A stretch of 64,000 nt of DNA, from the NCBI RefSeq assembly GCF_020215645.1, contig NZ_CP084058.1, positions 10,966,501 through 11,030,500 of the forward strand. Reading direction: 5' to 3'. The notes beneath the pieces were generated by a model. The model saw only the letters and a program-made list of their open reading frames with translations, ran no database searches and had not been told where the DNA came from. The translations under genes were made by a program, and so were the position numbers. This document shows, one piece after another, positions 42,027-50,192 of this stretch. Numbering within the stretch: the stretch's first letter is position 1; each line of letters opens with the position of its first letter. The DNA is from Nonomuraea gerenzanensis (lineage in GTDB: Bacteria > Actinomycetota > Actinomycetes > Streptosporangiales > Streptosporangiaceae).

Positions 42027-42031
42027 GTGAT
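41996..42031. promoter_or_regulatory. divergent dndA/dndB promoter-operator palindrome
   Basis: The stretch contains nested TACG/CGTA half-sites: TACGTTTTAACGTA (TACG-N6-CGTA) and an outer TACG-N12-CGTA pair, with CGTG/CACG beyond. It lies where the divergent dndA and dndB starts meet. I recall a report that Salmonella DndB binds a TACG/CGTA palindrome in its own promoter; the half-site resemblance here suggests similar autoregulation, with a different spacing. Confidence 0.65.
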
Positions 42032-42065
42032 TCGGGGGTCAACAACTACGAGAGCAGGTGTGCAC

Positions 42066-43223
42066 GTGGTCGCCTACCTGGATGCCGCTGCAACGACGCG
42101 GGTGTTCCCAGAGGTCGCGGAGGTCGTCCTGCACTGGATGTCCCAAGACTTCGGGAACGCAGGCTCGCGTACGCATGAGTATGGAACTCGCGCCAAGAAG
42201 GCGGTAGCGCGCGCCCGCGAGGGCATCGCAGCCCACCTCTCTGCTCGCCCGGATGAGTTGATCTTCACTAGCGGTGCAACCGAGAGCAACAACATTGCCA
42301 TCCTTGGCCTAGCCCCCTTCGGCGCCCAGAGCGATCGCCGTCATATCATCAGCACCGCAATTGAGCACAAGGCCGTCCTGGAGCCACTTGAGCACCTGCA
42401 GTCACGGGGTTTCGAGGTCGAACTGATCGAACCGGGGCCTTCTGGCCGGGTGAGTACAGAAGCTGTACTGGAACGGCTCCGTCCCGACACGCTGCTTGTG
42501 TCTGTCATGCAGGTCAACAACGAGACGGGCGTCATCCAGCCAGTCGCCGAGCTGGCTGAGCATCTCCGCTCCACTGCCACCTTTCTTCATGTCGATGCAG
42601 CTCAAGGCTTCGGCAAGCGGCCGGACGACCTTCGTGTACCGATCGATCTCGTCAGCTTCAGCGGGCACAAGATCGGAGCCCCCAAGGGGATCGGCGGGCT
42701 GCTTATCAGACGTCGAGGGCGGGACTCCGTACCACTAACCCCGCTGATGTACGGAGGGGGCCAGGAACGCAAGCTCCGTCCGGGCACACTTCCGGTTCCG
42801 CTCATCATGGGTCTGTCCAAGGCTCTTGAGGTGTTCGATAGGGAGCGTAGCCAGTGGCTGGAAACGGCCGGCGAGTTCCGGACCCGACTGCTGGAGGGAC
42901 TCAGCAAAACTCGGTTCACTCTTCATGGCGATCAAGAGAACGTGGTCCCGCACATCCTCAACCTGTCGTTCGACGGTGTGGACACTGAGGCTTTGATCTT
43001 GCAGCTGAAGAACTACGCTGCGGTGGCCACCGGGTCCGCCTGCACGAGTGCGTCATACACGCCAAGCCACGTCCTTGCGGCGATGGGGCTGCCCCAGGAA
43101 CAGGCCAACAATGGACTGCGCCTCTCGTGGTTCCCTGATCAGGCCCAGGCACTGGACGTCGACGAGTTCGCAAGCATCATCGCCGAGTACCAAGCCGGCA
43201 TCGCACCGCTTAGTGCCTCTTGA
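42066..43223 (+). CDS. dndA: cysteine desulfurase DndA
   Basis: 385 residues from GTG 42066, with AGCAGG seven bases upstream ('..VAYLDAAATTRVFPEVAEVV'); the frame is open further to 42027. IscS/NifS-type motifs: 'TSGATESNNIAI', 'HVDAAQGFGK', PLP-lysine in 'FSGHKIGAPKG', catalytic Cys in 'ATGSACTS'. It removes sulphur from L-cysteine and passes it to DndC. It runs opposite to dndBCDE and ends 14 bases inside the convergent methyltransferase gene. Confidence 0.95.
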   Translation: MVAYLDAAATTRVFPEVAEVVLHWMSQDFGNAGSRTHEYGTRAKKAVARAREGIAAHLSARPDELIFTSGATESNNIAILGLAPFGAQSDRRHIISTAIEHKAVLEPLEHLQSRGFEVELIEPGPSGRVSTEAVLERLRPDTLLVSVMQVNNETGVIQPVAELAEHLRSTATFLHVDAAQGFGKRPDDLRVPIDLVSFSGHKIGAPKGIGGLLIRRRGRDSVPLTPLMYGGGQERKLRPGTLPVPLIMGLSKALEVFDRERSQWLETAGEFRTRLLEGLSKTRFTLHGDQENVVPHILNLSFDGVDTEALILQLKNYAAVATGSACTSASYTPSHVLAAMGLPQEQANNGLRLSWFPDQAQALDVDEFASIIAEYQAGIAPLSAS

Positions 43224-44712
43224 TCAGGCGGTGACCACGGAGCTGGCGCCGGCAGCGGATGAGCTCGGCCTCCCAGCCCTGCTCTGTCCCGATGAGATGG
43301 GGATTGGCGTAGAGGCCTGCTCGCAGCTCGCTGTCGGTAAGTCGCCGGCACTTCGGGACATCCGGGTCATCCGGATGGAGAAACTCATGTTTGCGATGGA
43401 GCAGAGGCCTATTCTCCGACTGCTCGTAGGACATGTGCGAGGTCTTAAACGTAGTGAGATCAACCATATATGACGATCGCAGCCGCGGATGCGGATCCGT
43501 GTCGAACTCCGGATACTCCAGCCAACTCACGCCCCTACCCTGATGGCGCAGCTTGGCCAGTGTCCACTCCTGCGGACGTCCTGCCGCCAGCGAAGCGCAA
43601 TGCTCATATAGGCGCAGCACCACGGGCATGTGATCAATCGCCCGGCGATGCACGTACAGGGCTGTTGGGGTGAGCTTGCCAACCTTCGACCCGTTCATCG
43701 CGCCACGGACATAGACGTCGTCACGCAGCTTGAGCAGCAGACGGTCGGACCGCCTACATGCTTCCTTGTAGGAACTGAAGAACGCTCTCACGTCGAGCTG
43801 CACAGGAAGCGGGAGGCATCCGAACGGGCCACGTCCGTTGAACAGCTCCACCCCAAGGAACAGCAGCGTGGTCAAGGTCGATCTCTTCGCAGCTTCCGCA
43901 ACCCTTTCGGGGTCGGCGGACGCCCGGACAATCCGCTGCAGTTCGGCGGTGTTGAGATGCGCCAGGAGCTCCACCATCTGCGCCGGCATCTCCTCCACTC
44001 GTGGCGCTCTCCCGCGTTGCTCTGTGTAGTCGACTATGGAGGCGATCGCCGATGCCGCGTCGTCCGAGGTTAGCCAGATGGCCGCGGGCGCAATCCGACG
44101 AGCAAGGTAGCTTAGGCGCGCCTCATCCCGCTTGAACGCGTAGACGATTCCGGGAGCGGCGGAGACGCACCGAACGCCTGTGACGTCCTCAACGTAACCT
44201 CGGAGCTCGCCAGCACTGAACAAATGCTGAAATGTCCGCCGACTGGTAAGCACGCCGTCCCCGAAGCCTGTGCCCTTGACCTTGGACTTCTCCCAGGTGA
44301 GCCGAGTGGAGACCACCAAGGTCTCCTTGGCAAGTTCCCATGCCTTGTCGAGCGTACGACGCCGCTCCTCCGAGTCCTCGATGATGTTGAGGACATAGGT
44401 CAGCAGCACGACATCCGATGGGTCGAGGCTGCCTTCGGGGTGATAGTGGGGGTCCCAGCCAACCGCCCTCCTTGCGATCCCCTGTAGAGCCCGGACATCA
44501 TCCCCTCGTCCGCACCCATAGTCCAGAACCGACGAGTCAGATGTAATGTGCTGATCCACCACAGCCTGACGTGCGGGTACGGAAAGTCCCGTCCTGCCGA
44601 TCGCGGTCAGGCGACGCTCGGTCGCCCAAGCGCCGCCCATCTGCTCTATGAGAGTCACACGCCCATCATGAAGCTCAGAACTGAACCGTGCTGGGATTGA
44701 CGAAGATCTCAT
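43210..44712 (-). CDS. Dnd-associated putative methyltransferase
   Basis: Up to 500 residues; GTG 44658 is an alternative start nearer the conserved 'TAIGRTGLSVPARQAV'. Motif I 'VLDYGCGRGDDVRAL' binds S-adenosylmethionine, followed by 'GWDPHYHPEGSLDPSDVVLL' (motif II region). The remaining ~300 residues are a helical domain peculiar to the 'DNA phosphorothioation-associated methyltransferase' family found beside dnd genes. It could methylate DNA at or near modification sites or mark self. The target is unknown. It follows the DGQHR gene by ~77 bases on the same strand. Confidence 0.85.
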   Translation of the reverse strand: MRSSSIPARFSSELHDGRVTLIEQMGGAWATERRLTAIGRTGLSVPARQAVVDQHITSDSSVLDYGCGRGDDVRALQGIARRAVGWDPHYHPEGSLDPSDVVLLTYVLNIIEDSEERRRTLDKAWELAKETLVVSTRLTWEKSKVKGTGFGDGVLTSRRTFQHLFSAGELRGYVEDVTGVRCVSAAPGIVYAFKRDEARLSYLARRIAPAAIWLTSDDAASAIASIVDYTEQRGRAPRVEEMPAQMVELLAHLNTAELQRIVRASADPERVAEAAKRSTLTTLLFLGVELFNGRGPFGCLPLPVQLDVRAFFSSYKEACRRSDRLLLKLRDDVYVRGAMNGSKVGKLTPTALYVHRRAIDHMPVVLRLYEHCASLAAGRPQEWTLAKLRHQGRGVSWLEYPEFDTDPHPRLRSSYMVDLTTFKTSHMSYEQSENRPLLHRKHEFLHPDDPDVPKCRRLTDSELRAGLYANPHLIGTEQGWEAELIRCRRQLRGHRLIKRH

Positions 44713-44789
44713 TGCGCCGCGGGTTTCGTGCAGTGGACCACCTGTGACTGTCAGGCCAGCTGGGCTTTTCGTGAACCACCTCGTAGCAG

Positions 44790-47030
44790 TCAGTCACCAA
44801 GAAGGTCGTCAAGGCTGGTAACCCGGCCATTCTCGGACGTGCTGTCGTCCTCCTCATCAGTCACCGCATCATTGTTTTCAGAGGAGAGCCCGTCAGCAGC
44901 AACAGCTGCCGGGGGTTTCGCAAGCGATGAGAGCCAGTCCTCATACATGTCTTCAGACAGGTAGAACCAATCCCTCAGCGCCCGCTTGATGGAAGAGCTT
45001 GCGGCCTGCTGCGCATCGACGCGGAGCTTTGCCTCAGCAGCACCTGGCTTGTTGATTTTTAGAGCCTTGAGTTGCTGATCGGTACACAGCTTCAGGTACA
45101 GCTCACGGGCCGCACTAATCATCCGGTCAAATCCGGAACGATCCGGGAACCACGGCGCAATTTGTTCCCAACCAGCCGGAGTATCGAGCGCCTGCATCCA
45201 GAAGTATCGGAAGAACACCGACTGCGCCATGTCCATGTTTCCGATCTGATTCAGCGGATGGTTTACTTCAGCCTTATTGAAGGCCAGCCTACGATCCTTC
45301 GCCTTACCGTGATCTTGTGAGAAGTAGGCATTCCACCCCTTCACCAGCGCGTCGGAAAATGCGGGCAGGTCCTTGATGTCCGCACCGCCAGACTGCTCCT
45401 TGCGAAGTTGCCACACCGAGCCAAGGGTCAGCACCAAGCCGAGCTGACAGGCATGTGTATTGAACACCGCGTAGGCAGCCTTCGACCTCTTAAGGGCCTC
45501 AGGCTTACCGGAATCCAAAAACTCCACCGCCCGATAGGTCTCGAAGTTCTCCTCACGGATTTTCAGGGCCTCCCAAGCCTTGATCACATCCGACTTGGTG
45601 GTCCGGGTTCCATGCGGCTTCGTGTCCTGGTAGTGCTCATAGCTGTCCCGCAGTGTCCAGAAGACGCCGACACCGCTGAAGAGCGCATCGTGGGCGAGGG
45701 TCAACCCGGTGTCGTCGACATGCCAGTCGTCCTTCAGACGGGTCAAGGCTTTCGCATGGGCAGCGTACGGGGCGGTCTTCGACAGGACCGTGAGAATGGC
45801 GCATCCCCAGGTCTCGGCAAACCGATTGCTGATCGTTTCCGCTAGACCGATGGGAAACTCGGAATTACCGAGGTTTTCCCGTTGATAAGTGAAGCCACCA
45901 TCCTCGAACTGGGCTGGGAAAAGGCTGGTCAAGTCCAGTTGTTCACGCATGAAGGCGTCTTGCACAGTAGGACTCTGACGGCTCCCGAACCTCAAGGTCA
46001 CATCCTTGAGGTACTTCGGCGGACCAAATACGCAACGCTCCACCGTCGTCTTTAGAAGGTTGATGTTCGTCAGCACCGACCAGCGTGCGGGGCGACTGGA
46101 GTTAACCTCTGGGTTGTCATACTCGACCGCGTATAGCGGCAGATAGGACTCGTCCTGTCCATTCCGGAGTTCGCTAAGCAACCGTCGCGTCAGCACATTG
46201 CTCAACTCGGCGTCGGACAACAAGATGATGCGCGACTCGGATGGAGGTCGAGCCTCCTTATTGACGTCGACGAATAGCTTGCGTGCGGCCTCGTGCGGCT
46301 TGGCACCCTCACCGGTCTGGTCCGGGAACCAACAGACCGTTACCGGTACCTCGACCTTACTCAGTTCCAGTTCGCCCTGGCCGAAGTCTTGCAGCGCCTG
46401 CTTGACCTGATTCTCGTAGAATGACCTGAATCTCGCTCCCGCGGAGTTCTGCCAGCTATTCGTCGTCGTGCGCTCGACAGCGAGCAGCGCCATCGCCCGA
46501 TGCTGACCATCCAAGACGACTAGCTGCGACTCGGTCCTGTTCCACCACAATTTGCCGACGTTCGCCGGATGCAGCCGATCATTTGTCCCGACAAGTCGTT
46601 GCACCTGAAACGAGGTCCCCGCCTGTTCCTGCGCCCATCTGGCACCGTCATCTTCGACCACCGTCGTCGCGCCCAAAGCCGAAAAGTGCGATGGGCGCTT
46701 ATTGCGGAATGGCAGCAGCACCGCCACAATCGGGGGGAAGAACGCAGGCCCAGTCGCTTGGGGCTTCAGCAAGTAGGGGATCAGACTGACTGCGACCCGG
46801 TGGTCATCCAAGTCGCGTTGCAGGAGCTGATTGAAGTCGAGATCTCCGGCCTCCATGACTTCCCGGACCGGGGACAAACTCTTGGTGAGCTGACGTTCCG
46901 GATCGTCAGCGTCATCTCCGAGCCGCGCCTTGGTCATAATGTAGTCCACTCGGCCGGCGGGAGTGGAGAAGCTACCCCACGTGCCCTGCACGTAGTCACG
47001 GAACGTGAGCTTGGTACCTGAGCCGAACAT
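44790..47030 (-). CDS. large DGQHR-domain protein, DndB paralogue
   Basis: 746 residues from ATG 47030, three bases past the stop of the nuclease gene upstream. The N-terminal half is DndB-like: 'ESQLVVLDGQHRAMALLAVE' (~residue 172) and 'KLFVDVNKEARPPSESRIIL', the same pair of motifs as in DndB. The C-terminal ~350 residues are an extra helical region without recognised domain, ending in an acidic tail '..AVTDEEDDSTSENG..'. It may recognise phosphorothioated DNA or regulate the partner nuclease. Twice the length of DndB. Confidence 0.75.
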   Translation of the reverse strand: MFGSGTKLTFRDYVQGTWGSFSTPAGRVDYIMTKARLGDDADDPERQLTKSLSPVREVMEAGDLDFNQLLQRDLDDHRVAVSLIPYLLKPQATGPAFFPPIVAVLLPFRNKRPSHFSALGATTVVEDDGARWAQEQAGTSFQVQRLVGTNDRLHPANVGKLWWNRTESQLVVLDGQHRAMALLAVERTTTNSWQNSAGARFRSFYENQVKQALQDFGQGELELSKVEVPVTVCWFPDQTGEGAKPHEAARKLFVDVNKEARPPSESRIILLSDAELSNVLTRRLLSELRNGQDESYLPLYAVEYDNPEVNSSRPARWSVLTNINLLKTTVERCVFGPPKYLKDVTLRFGSRQSPTVQDAFMREQLDLTSLFPAQFEDGGFTYQRENLGNSEFPIGLAETISNRFAETWGCAILTVLSKTAPYAAHAKALTRLKDDWHVDDTGLTLAHDALFSGVGVFWTLRDSYEHYQDTKPHGTRTTKSDVIKAWEALKIREENFETYRAVEFLDSGKPEALKRSKAAYAVFNTHACQLGLVLTLGSVWQLRKEQSGGADIKDLPAFSDALVKGWNAYFSQDHGKAKDRRLAFNKAEVNHPLNQIGNMDMAQSVFFRYFWMQALDTPAGWEQIAPWFPDRSGFDRMISAARELYLKLCTDQQLKALKINKPGAAEAKLRVDAQQAASSSIKRALRDWFYLSEDMYEDWLSSLAKPPAAVAADGLSSENNDAVTDEEDDSTSENGRVTSLDDLLGD

Positions 47031-47033
47031 CGT

Positions 47034-47753
47034 TTACTGCCTTCCCAGTATCGGTGAGTACAGCCGATGCAGGAGCCACTCAGCTGACTCGGCCGTGTTC
47101 CGTAGGTGCTTCTTCGTTGCTTCGTCGTCTTCCTCATCAGCCAGGTCAATGATCCAGGCCTCGAGGTGCTCCATGGCAATGTTCCGGGCCGCAGCGCGCT
47201 GACCGAAGTTTTTCCCCCGGGCGCGAATGATCTCCGCGTCCTCAGGGTGCTCACGCAGCCAGTCATGGGTCCGCGTGTAATCCAGGCGGTGCTTGCGAAG
47301 ACGTTCCTGTAAGTTCGTGGCAACGCCGATGTAGAGCGGGGCCGAGAACACGGGAGACGCCATCTGGAGGATGGTCGACATCACCCGCCGCCGCTCCTCG
47401 GTGCCGAGGGAACTCATTAGCATTTCGAGGCGCTGCATCGAGTCGTCATCCCCGGCCGAAACGCCATCTGCGGGCTCACGAAGGGGGTAGTCCAGTTCCA
47501 GAAAACCCTCCCATTTTGCTCCATACGATCCTCGGCCGCTCAGATCGATTGGTAGTGGCTCATAGTAGCCAGCGTACTTCCGGAGCAGGTTCAGGAAGCC
47601 TTCAATGGCTCGATCCCCATCAGCACCGGGCTGAATCTTCCAGTCGTGCGGACCAGCACGAAAGCTGACATACCAGGCATAGAGCCCAGGACACTCCGGG
47701 GCTTGGTCGACATCCAGCATGGAAAAATGGTTCGGGAAACCACCGTCCGTCAC
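47034..47753 (-). CDS. GIY-YIG-like nuclease beside the Dnd locus
   Basis: 239 residues. 'CPGLYAWYV' (21-29) and 'PLYIGVATNLQERLRKH' (139-155) give the GIY and YIG halves with the conserved Arg151 and His155; Glu195 or Glu198 in 'AMEHLEAWII' would be the metal ligand. The ~115 residues between GLY and YIG are far longer than the usual ~10, so a large insertion is present or the first motif is fortuitous. The gene is first of a three-gene minus-strand run (nuclease, DGQHR protein, methyltransferase). It may cut DNA lacking, or carrying, phosphorothioate; inferred. Confidence 0.65.
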   Translation of the reverse strand: MTDGGFPNHFSMLDVDQAPECPGLYAWYVSFRAGPHDWKIQPGADGDRAIEGFLNLLRKYAGYYEPLPIDLSGRGSYGAKWEGFLELDYPLREPADGVSAGDDDSMQRLEMLMSSLGTEERRRVMSTILQMASPVFSAPLYIGVATNLQERLRKHRLDYTRTHDWLREHPEDAEIIRARGKNFGQRAAARNIAMEHLEAWIIDLADEEDDEATKKHLRNTAESAEWLLHRLYSPILGRQ

Positions 47754-48086
47754 GAGGTGCCGCCTCGCTCTGACATCGACTCCAAGCCAACCTGAGGGCC
47801 GTGGGCCTCGTGCATGTACTCCAACAGCGTTGACCTCCAGACTACGTGTGGATCGTTACAGGTGCAGATGATCCGAAGATATTGCTACTTCGATGCTGAG
47901 CGTAAGGGACAGGACTGGCAGCCCGGGGCAATTTTTCTGAGCGTCCCCTCTCGGGCGTAGACGCCTGGTTTCATGCCGCCTGAATCGCCGAGGCGCCGGA
48001 CTGATCTCCACAGTCCCTAGGCAGGTTGCCGATCACAGCGGGTGGCTTCACCCTGGTTGCAATGAGGGGCCCGTCGCGCCGTTTTA
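47754..48086. other. promoter region of the nuclease-DGQHR run, up to the IS5 element
   Basis: About 330 bases without a supported gene. The bases just above the nuclease start should hold its promoter, but no clear -35/-10 pair is visible. The right end is the insertion point of the IS5-family element (target copy TTA at 48084-48086). Confidence 0.4.
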
Positions 48087-48187
48087 GAGGGCGTTCTGTG
48101 AGCGTATGGGCGGTATGCGCCTGGGGATCTTTGGTGACTTTCCGGAAATCGGTTGACGTTCCGTGCGGGTGCACTCTACTGACAGTT

Positions 48188-49033
48188 ATGAGCGAGCGGA
48201 AGCCGTACCCGAGTGATCTGTCCGACGAGCGTTGGGAGCTGATCCGGCCGGTCATCACCTCGTGGAAGGGCCAGCACCCCTCGGTCAGCGGGTATCAGGG
48301 CCGCTATGACATGCGGGAAATCGTGAACGCGATCCTGTACCAGGCCCGGACCGGCTGCCAGTGGCGCTACCTGCCGCACGACCTGCCACCCCACAGCGCG
48401 GTCTACTACTACTTCGGCGCATGGCGCGATGACGGCACCGATCAGGCCATTCACGACCTGCTGCGCTGGCAGGTGCGTGAGCAGGCTGGCCGGGCCGAGG
48501 ATCCCAGCGCGGTGGTGCTGGACACCCAGACCGTGCACACCTCCGTCAACGCGCCGGCCGACACCACCGGGCTGGATCCGGGCAAGAAGAGCCGCGGCCG
48601 CAAGCGCGGCATTGCCTCCGACGTGCTCGGCCTGATCATCGCCGTGGTCGTGGCGGCCGCGAGCGTGCACGACAACGCCATCGGCATCGAGCTGCTGGAC
48701 AAGGTCGCCGCCGCCAACCCCACCGTGACCAAGGCCTGGACCGACGCCGGGTTCAAGAACGCGGTCGCCGTCCATGGCGCCGGCTTGGGCATCGATGTGG
48801 AGGTGGTGCAGCACGCCCCGCACACGCTCGGGTTCGCGCCACTGCCCCAGCGGTGGAGGGCCGAGCAGGTCTACGGCACCCTGATGCTGCACCGCCGGCT
48901 GGCCCGCGACTACGAGACCCGGCCGGCCAGTTCCGAGTCGATGATCTATTGGTCGATGACCGACAACATGACCCGCCGGCTGACCGGCACGGCCACCTCG
49001 ACCTGGCGCGATCCCGTCCCGGCGCCGGCCTAG
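48188..49033 (+). CDS. IS5-family DDE transposase
   Basis: 281 residues from ATG 48188 (the frame is open upstream to 48026, but that would cross the IS end). N-terminal 'YPSDLSDERWELIRPVI' (DUF4096-type), 'TGCQWRYLPHDLPPHSAVYY', first Asp in 'AVVLDTQTV', second in 'AWTDAGFKN', and the Glu in the 'HRRLARDYET..SSESMIYWSM' region. Full length; no frameshift is needed. Confidence 0.93.
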   Translation: MSERKPYPSDLSDERWELIRPVITSWKGQHPSVSGYQGRYDMREIVNAILYQARTGCQWRYLPHDLPPHSAVYYYFGAWRDDGTDQAIHDLLRWQVREQAGRAEDPSAVVLDTQTVHTSVNAPADTTGLDPGKKSRGRKRGIASDVLGLIIAVVVAAASVHDNAIGIELLDKVAAANPTVTKAWTDAGFKNAVAVHGAGLGIDVEVVQHAPHTLGFAPLPQRWRAEQVYGTLMLHRRLARDYETRPASSESMIYWSMTDNMTRRLTGTATSTWRDPVPAPA

Positions 49034-49048
49034 CAAGCGGGGGCGCCG

Positions 49049-49459
49049 ATGCGGGAGTTCCTTGAGCGCCTGGCCGAGCGCCAAGCCGCCGCCCAGGCCG
49101 AAGCCGACGATCTACGCGAGCAGATCGCCGAGCTGACACAGCGGCTGAACGCTGCCGAGCAGGTGCTGTCTCGGCTGCGCGTCACCCGCGAGACGATCCT
49201 GGAGATGACCGGCGAAGCAGGCGAGACCGCCGCGGGCCCGCCGACATTGACACCCGTCTACCGGCAGATCCTGGCGGTCGTGGAGCAGGCGCCGGACGGG
49301 CTGCGGGTCAAGGACATCTGCCGTCTGTTGAACACCGGAACCGATCACACCCACACCGAGAGCCTGCGCGCCAAGCTCAAACGCATGGTCGCCCGTGGCG
49401 TCCTCACCGAACCCGAACCCGGCTTATTCATACTGCCCAGGCCAGGTCACGACGCATAA
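49049..49459 (+). CDS. IS5-associated coiled-coil/winged-HTH passenger protein
   Basis: 136 residues starting 15 bases after the transposase and ending before the right inverted repeat. A long N-terminal coiled coil ('ERQAAAQAEADDLREQIAEL') is followed by a winged helix ('RVKDICRLLNTG', 'RAKLKRMVARGVLTEPEPGL'). Such small HTH genes accompany a subset of actinobacterial IS5-like elements; they may regulate transposition. Confidence 0.8.
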   Translation: MREFLERLAERQAAAQAEADDLREQIAELTQRLNAAEQVLSRLRVTRETILEMTGEAGETAAGPPTLTPVYRQILAVVEQAPDGLRVKDICRLLNTGTDHTHTESLRAKLKRMVARGVLTEPEPGLFILPRPGHDA

Positions 49460-49676
49460 CAGCCGCTGCCCAAGTCAGACCGGACGGAGGCTCACAGAAC
49501 GCCCTCTTAGGTGCTTGGCCTGGCGGCTCTGCGCTACAGGCCGGCTTGCCGCCGCATGACGTGGTACCCCCAATGAGGGCAGATGTGGGACATGCGCGGG
49601 ATGATCACCGTTGCTGCACGAGACCACGACCGTGTTTTCGCAGGTGGGGGCATGTGGTTCAGGGACTGCGCCCACT

Positions 49677-49721
49677 CTCTCCTAAAGCGGGTGCCGCAGG
49701 TTCGAATCCTGCCGGGGGCAC
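49677..49721 (+). repeat. right attachment-site core: 3' half of tRNA-Arg(CCU), 45-bp direct repeat
   Basis: Identical over 45 bases to 13591-13635 and in the same orientation. As on the left, the 5' half of the tRNA is missing (the bases before it, ending ..GACTGCGCCCA, do not form a D arm or pair with the acceptor strand). The next ~150 bases are also clearly related to those after the left copy, with scattered differences. Confidence 0.82.
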
Positions 49722-49748
49722 TCACCTAGATCGGCATTTCAGGCCCCT

Positions 49749-49774
49749 GACCTGCGGTTTCACAGCCGCAGGTC
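49749..49774. terminator. hairpin next to the right attachment site
   Basis: GACCTGCGG (49749-49757), 8-base loop, CCGCAGGTC (49766-49774); same stem and position as at 13663-13688. Confidence 0.55.
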
Positions 49775-50192
49775 TTTCGTTTTGCGCCCCTGGTAGGCAG
49801 CCGACGGTGCCAGCATGCAGCCGTAAGACCATGATCAGGGGATATCCACGGGATGATCTTGATAGCGTTTCCCCAGCTCAGACCCTAGATTCACACCATC
49901 CCGACCTCCGGCAACCACTACGGACGCACCAAATATTGGACAACCGCCACGGGGGATCATGCCCAATACGTGCCCAAACCCCACCGGAAGTGCACGTTCA
50001 TCACCGCACTACCGGCACCATCCCGGCCAGTTCCCTACCCTCGACAAACTGCCCATCCACGAAAGCTCGCACGGTCTCCCCATCCCCTGCCACGCCCGCC
50101 CGCGTACAATCCGCGCTTCCGCGCGAGGCGGGCTTCCGCGCGAGGCGGGCTTTGCGTCACCATGATCGCATCGAACCGACAAAGGAGACTGC
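49775..50192. other. flank of right attachment site and leader of the 50193 gene
   Basis: The first ~110 bases resemble the sequence after the left attachment core (e.g. TGCAGCCGTA, GGGATGATCTTGA, GTTTCCCCAGCTCA). The remainder has no supported gene. A 17-bp tandem repeat lies at 50117-50150 just before the ribosome binding site of the next gene. Confidence 0.45.
50117..50150. repeat. 17-bp tandem duplication upstream of 50193 gene
   Basis: TTCCGCGCGAGGCGGGC occurs twice in direct succession (50117-50133, 50134-50150), ~40 bases before the start codon. Each copy can fold on itself, so it may affect transcription or translation, or be a simple slip duplication. Confidence 0.7.

Larger units (their letters stand above)
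48087..49506 (+). mobile_element. IS5-family insertion sequence, complete (1420 bp, two genes)
   Basis: Perfect 17-bp inverted ends GAGGGCGTTCTGTGAGC (48087-48103 and, inverted, 49490-49506) flanked by TTA direct repeats (48084-48086 and 49507-49509), the TNA target duplication of IS5/IS1031-type elements. It carries a transposase and a helix-turn-helix passenger gene, both within the ends. Confidence 0.93.

Noticed and set aside
34390..49721. dndF, dndG, dndH or sspABCD homologues
   Set aside because: None of the products matches them; only dndA-E, the methyltransferase and the two nuclease pairs are present in this window.
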